Source: Vibrio vulnificus NBRC 15645 = ATCC 27562 (GTDB lineage: Bacteria > Pseudomonadota > Gammaproteobacteria > Enterobacterales > Vibrionaceae). From it: DNA of 64,000 bases. A program made the position numbers and the translations under genes. Positions 60,510-64,000 of the stretch are shown here, piece by piece; the stretch's first letter is position 1, and the number at the start of each line of letters is the position of its first letter. The stretch lies in contig NZ_CP012881.1 of NCBI RefSeq assembly GCF_002224265.1, forward strand, positions 2,790,001-2,854,000, written 5' to 3'. Below the pieces are notes generated by a model. It saw only the letters and a program-made list of their open reading frames with translations. It was not told where the DNA came from and searched no databases.

Positions 60510-61394
60510 ATGCTTTGGCTATTGTTTTTGTTCATTTGGCTCGCGATGGGCGCATTGATCATGCGAGCGCGTCGCGTTGAAGCGAAGCGTGAGAAACAGC
60601 GTGAACGTTATCTTAAACCGTTGGCGGTGATGGAGAAAAAGCGACCGCAATGGCTGGCATTTTACAGTCGTATCGAAACCTTGATCGGTGCGGCGCGGTT
60701 ACAAAAGTACCGCTTGTACTTGGTCGTGGCGACCACTGGGCTATTTGTTACCTTGCTCTCACAAGGCATGGCAGCATCGACAGCCTTACTTTTAGTCAGC
60801 GTCATGGCGGTGTTGGTGACGGTGTTGGCGCTTCGCCATTTTGAGCAGATTGCCATCAGCGAGTTCAACGCGCAAATGCCCGATATCATCGACAGTATGG
60901 AGCGGGCGGTCAAAGTGGGCGCGCCCTTGCACGACATCTTTTTTGCCCTCTCAGAGCAATATCAAGGCAGTGCTAAACGTCTGTTTATGGCGATGCATGA
61001 TCGCCTTAAGTTGGGTCATAGTGTCGAAAGAGTGATGCACTTCGCCGCGCTGCAGATGCCAAGCCAAGAGTTTCGCTTTCTGACCACTCTGCTGAGTTTG
61101 CAAAGTGAAACTGGGGGGAAGTTATCTCATATGCTCAAGCAACTTGGTCAAACGCTGCGTGAGCGCAGTTTGATGGAAAGCCGCGTGCGAACCATCACGT
61201 CGGAATCTCGGACGTCCGCCAAGGTGCTGGCGATCTTACCGCCCGCCTTGATTGGCGTGCTGTATGGTTCTGCTAAGGAACATTTTGATTACCTACTGCG
61301 TGACGGTACTGGCCAATGGATTCTGCTCTACGTGGTGCTCAGTGTTACCAGCGGCTTGCTGCTGATTCGTCAACTGACCAAATTCAAGGGGTAA
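60510..61394 (+). CDS. tadB: Tad inner-membrane platform protein TadB
   Basis: A membrane protein of 294 residues: helix at about 2-20, two helices at about 70-115, a cytoplasmic T2SF domain (FNAQMPDIIDSMERAVKVGA and FLTTLLSLQSETGGKLSHML) and two C-terminal helices. It forms the platform on which TadA acts, with TadC. Position, size and T2SF pattern agree with TadB. Confidence 0.9.
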   Translation: MLWLLFLFIWLAMGALIMRARRVEAKREKQRERYLKPLAVMEKKRPQWLAFYSRIETLIGAARLQKYRLYLVVATTGLFVTLLSQGMAASTALLLVSVMAVLVTVLALRHFEQIAISEFNAQMPDIIDSMERAVKVGAPLHDIFFALSEQYQGSAKRLFMAMHDRLKLGHSVERVMHFAALQMPSQEFRFLTTLLSLQSETGGKLSHMLKQLGQTLRERSLMESRVRTITSESRTSAKVLAILPPALIGVLYGSAKEHFDYLLRDGTGQWILLYVVLSVTSGLLLIRQLTKFKG

Positions 61395-61397
61395 AAG

Positions 61398-62279
61398 ATG
61401 GAGCTTGCACAAATCATCGTGATGCTCAGTGCGTTGATGTTATTGGCTATGGCGGTTGTCGCATGGCAAAACACCCACCAACGTAAGCGTCGTGAGGCAC
61501 GTCTAACGCGTTACATCAAACGAAAAGAGGCGGTTGTTCAACAGGATAATGCGTTGATGCACAACTGGGTAACACACAATGAAAAAGCGCGTTTAAGCCG
61601 TTTGCTTGCCAACGCGGGGTTTCATAAGCCGCAAGCGTTAACATGGCTTTTGTTGGCGAAGTTTGGTTCCGGTGTGATGGTGGCGGCGATGTTGTTGGGG
61701 CGCCAGGCATTGAATGGCGAAGCGATCATCAGCATGTGGTCACTGACCTTGGTCTTGGTCGGTTATGTGTTGGGCGCGAATGGCCCTGAGTGGTGGTTGA
61801 ACCTCAATGCGGATCGTTACCGGAAAAAGCTCAAGCAGTCCGCCCCCGACGCGATTGATCTGTTGGTGTTGTGTGTAGAGTCTGGCTTGTCATTGAATCG
61901 GGCATTTGAGCGTGTTGCGCGATACTTGCAAGGTCAGCATAGTGCAATGGCTGAACAGTTTCGCGTCACATCTGCTGAGCTTGATCTGCTTAATGACCGG
62001 ACTCAAGCGTTGAACAACTTAAGTTGGCGAACGGGCATTCCAGAGCTGCATACCTTGGCGACCACCTTAACAATGGCAGAAAAATATGGTTCACCTTTGG
62101 CGGACACACTCAGACAAATCAGTGAAGACGCTCGTCGACAAAGAGCACTGGATATCGAGGAAAAAGCCGGCAAGTTGCCTGGAAAGATCACCTTAATCCA
62201 GATGACCATGATCATGTTACCGATGTTGGTGATGGTGATATCACCGATTCTCTCCCAGCTATTAACCAGTTTGGCATAA
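61398..62279 (+). CDS. tadC: Tad inner-membrane platform protein TadC
   Basis: A membrane protein of 293 residues with the T2SF pattern APDAIDLLVLCVESGLSLNR and ALDIEEKAGKLPGKITLIQM, a variant of the TadC signature, and helices at the N-terminus, at about 85-130 and at the C-terminus. It begins 3 bases after tadB and is similar to it in plan but not in sequence. Confidence 0.9.
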   Translation: MELAQIIVMLSALMLLAMAVVAWQNTHQRKRREARLTRYIKRKEAVVQQDNALMHNWVTHNEKARLSRLLANAGFHKPQALTWLLLAKFGSGVMVAAMLLGRQALNGEAIISMWSLTLVLVGYVLGANGPEWWLNLNADRYRKKLKQSAPDAIDLLVLCVESGLSLNRAFERVARYLQGQHSAMAEQFRVTSAELDLLNDRTQALNNLSWRTGIPELHTLATTLTMAEKYGSPLADTLRQISEDARRQRALDIEEKAGKLPGKITLIQMTMIMLPMLVMVISPILSQLLTSLA

Positions 62280-62289
62280 CCATCAGTTA

Positions 62290-62311
62290 GGGCAGCGGTG
62301 CTGCGCTGCCC
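62290..62311 (+). other. GC-rich hairpin between tadC and tadD
   Basis: GGGCAGCG pairs with CGCTGCCC around a 6-base loop. There is no T run behind it, so it is not a standard terminator. It may lower expression of the downstream tadD-tadF part or protect the upstream mRNA. It is the only gap longer than 20 bases inside the operon. Confidence 0.6.
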
Positions 62312-62326
62312 ATTTAGGAATCCCCC

Positions 62327-63067
62327 ATGAAATTTGCCTACAAACTCCTTGTATCAATGTTTGCCCTTTTGCTTGTGGGGTGCGCTGCGCCATCTTCACA
62401 GCCGAGTGCAGAATCGCTCAACAGCCTAGCGGATACGGCGTTTGAATACGCCCGTTACGATTCGGCTAAAAATAAATACCAACAAGTGCTAGAGATTTAC
62501 CCCGAGGAAGTCCACGCACGCTTGATGCTCGCTCGCATTGACCTGCTGGAAGACAGGCCACATGCAGCGCAAGCTCAGTTGCAGCAATTGTTGCTAGAAA
62601 AATCAGACAATGCCGCCGAAGCCGCATTCATATTGGGCCGCCACTATCTCAACCAAGGCGAACTTCTTCAAGCCAGTAACTATTTGCAGCAAGGCTTAGG
62701 CTTTGATGAGCAACATGCAGGCCTGCACAACTTATTGGCCATCACCAAAGACGAACAACAGTTCACCGAGCAAGCGGAGAAGCATTTTCTGCGTGCAATT
62801 GAGCTGGAGCCTGACAGCAAAAGCTTTCGCGTTAACCTCTCATTTCACTACCTGCTTAAAGGGAAGTTCAAACTTGCACAATCGCAGTTGCAGCCCTTGA
62901 TTAAGGGGAATCGTGTACCGGATTTTGTCACGCAGCATTATGCCTTAGTGTTGTTGGCACAAGATGAGGAACAACAAGCCTTTGAGTTGCTCACTCACAG
63001 CATGTCATCGCAACAAGCGGAGCATGATATTGCGCTCCTTAAGCAGCAGTTGAGCCGATTGCAATGA
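62327..63067 (+). CDS. tadD: TPR lipoprotein TadD
   Basis: A protein of 246 residues with lipobox LLVGC (Cys near 19) and about five tetratricopeptide repeats (for instance ADTAFEYARYDSAKNKYQQV and AEKHFLRAIELEPDSKSFRV). TadD-type lipoproteins act as pilotins or scaffolds for the Tad secretin in the periplasm. It overlaps the next gene by 4 bases. Confidence 0.88.
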   Translation: MKFAYKLLVSMFALLLVGCAAPSSQPSAESLNSLADTAFEYARYDSAKNKYQQVLEIYPEEVHARLMLARIDLLEDRPHAAQAQLQQLLLEKSDNAAEAAFILGRHYLNQGELLQASNYLQQGLGFDEQHAGLHNLLAITKDEQQFTEQAEKHFLRAIELEPDSKSFRVNLSFHYLLKGKFKLAQSQLQPLIKGNRVPDFVTQHYALVLLAQDEEQQAFELLTHSMSSQQAEHDIALLKQQLSRLQ

Positions 63068-63531
63068 AAGGTCACAAAGGTCAAATAGGCAGTGTCAGTG
63101 TCGAAGCCGCGCTGATCATGCCGGTTTTGCTCGCCCTAGTGGTGCTGTTTTTTGAAGTGGGACGGGTGCAGTGGCATTTTTCTGCGCTTGACCATGCGAT
63201 TCAGCAGGCGAGGCGCGCAACTCAACTGAAACAGGTCGCGGACCCAAATGCGCTAATTGAGCACTTTTCACAACAGCTCCAGCTGCACAGTTCGGATTTG
63301 GCTCGCCATGCCAATATCGAACCCCAACTGTTTGCCTCAATCGCTCAGTGGCTTGGTGCCGCGCAGAGAGAAACGGTGCAACAGGGGCAGTTGCAGCATG
63401 GGGTTATCGTCATTACGGTTTCTCTCGAGCTGCCTCCGTTAGCCATTCCCCTATTAACGGATCAAGAGATGGTCTATCGCTACCGCAATCACATTGCCTT
63501 AATACCGGAGAAAGCATTTGAAACTGATTAA
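63064..63531 (+). CDS. tadE: TadE-like pseudopilin
   Basis: A protein of 155 residues. KGQIG then SVSVEAALIMPVLLALVVLF is the TadE-type prepilin site with Glu at +5 and a single helix, followed by an exported domain. It is processed by TadV and needed for Flp assembly at the inner membrane. It overlaps the start of the next gene by 14 bases. Confidence 0.88.
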   Translation: MKGHKGQIGSVSVEAALIMPVLLALVVLFFEVGRVQWHFSALDHAIQQARRATQLKQVADPNALIEHFSQQLQLHSSDLARHANIEPQLFASIAQWLGAAQRETVQQGQLQHGVIVITVSLELPPLAIPLLTDQEMVYRYRNHIALIPEKAFETD

Positions 63532-64000
63532 GAATGCCCAGCGCAGAATGCAATCGGGCAGTGTGGCGATTGAAGCGCTGATGTTTGTTCCTCTTCTTCT
63601 GCTTATGGTGCTGGCTTTTATGGACCTCACCATGTTGATACGCAGTAACGATAAAGTGCAAGAGATCAGCCATACCTTAGTTCGAGCTGTCTCTATGCAA
63701 GATATTCAAGATGGAAACGAGCTGCGCGTGTGGATTCCTGCCTACTTGCAACAAGCCGAGCAATTGATGGCAAAGCCAGGTTCTGTGCTGGGGGTGAATG
63801 TTCAGTTCCTCTCTGAGCAAAATACGTTTGCAGCGGCAGAAGGGGCGTGCCAACCCCCTCAAGCTGAGTTTGAGTTAAGCGAGGTGGACCTTTGGCTGGT
63901 CAGTGTCTGTTATCAGCCAGCACCAAAACAGCTTTTATCCCATTGGTGGGTGCTCTTTTCTGAGCAACAAGCCCTCGTTAGCCATGCGATTTACAAAAGG
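63518..64000 (+). CDS. tadF: TadF-like pseudopilin (cut by window end)
   Basis: An open frame from TTG 63518 to the last base, 161 codons with no stop, so the 3' end is missing. GGAG lies 7 bases before the TTG; an ATG at 63548 is another possible start. RRMQSG then SVAIEALMFVPLLLLMVLAF shows the same leader-plus-helix plan as TadE, typical of TadF. The exported part has two Cys. A tadG gene would be expected next. Confidence 0.82.
   Translation, partial: MKLIKNAQRRMQSGSVAIEALMFVPLLLLMVLAFMDLTMLIRSNDKVQEISHTLVRAVSMQDIQDGNELRVWIPAYLQQAEQLMAKPGSVLGVNVQFLSEQNTFAAAEGACQPPQAEFELSEVDLWLVSVCYQPAPKQLLSHWWVLFSEQQALVSHAIYKR

Overview
The window looks like a piece of a Vibrio chromosome, most likely Vibrio vulnificus or a close relative and probably the second chromosome. 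This is inferred from the protein families, from the ERIC-type repeat, and from the pairing of a cps/brp-like exopolysaccharide locus with a Tad pilus locus. I ran no database comparison. I see no rRNA, tRNA, CRISPR array, insertion sequence or phage gene. Gene density is high and codon use looks even. The features below are read from ORF positions, motifs and hairpins.

Layout. Positions 1-13600 hold mostly housekeeping and accessory single genes: the end of a YjjI-type glycyl radical enzyme with its YjjW activase, a LysR regulator, a DUF4382 lipoprotein, a 2OG-Fe(II) oxygenase, an HD-GYP protein, an ERIC-like repeat, a patatin, a periplasmic binding protein, a diacylglycerol-kinase-like lipid kinase, a tyrosine/tryptophan permease with candidate TyrR boxes, a VOC protein, a second HD-GYP protein, Dps and two hypothetical genes. 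Positions 13884-19484 hold the mdlAB ABC exporter pair and an AGCS sodium/alanine symporter.

Positions 20097-33458 form one long + strand exopolysaccharide operon: a polyprenyl glycosylphosphotransferase, an outer-membrane barrel, a Wza-type export protein, a Wzc-like chain-length protein with a degraded nucleotide site, Wzx- and Wzy-like membrane proteins, three glycosyltransferases, a small membrane protein and a DUF4832 lipoprotein. An orphan type IV pilin, a binding-protein plus diguanylate cyclase pair, a GNAT enzyme, a Tag-like glycosylase, a 57-residue lipoprotein and a membrane-anchored AraC regulator follow.

Positions 40262-45679 carry a three-gene minus-strand operon: a DUF2760 membrane protein with a charged VEK repeat, then two different Hsp70-family proteins. 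Its function is not known to me, and it is the best candidate here for an undescribed system. After a CHASE-GGDEF cyclase, an exonuclease, a TerB-like protein and a MipA/OmpV barrel come two DUF1566 proteins (minus strand). These are divergent from a Tad (Flp) pilus operon that runs from 54675 off the right edge (flp, tadV, rcpC, rcpA, a CpaD-like lipoprotein, tadZ, tadA, tadB, tadC, tadD, tadE, tadF). A good Fur-box match lies just upstream of flp.

Common theme: two GGDEF and two HD-GYP proteins, an exopolysaccharide locus and an adhesive pilus locus lie within 64 kb, which fits a surface-attachment and biofilm region under c-di-GMP and nutrient control. That link is inferred from gene content.
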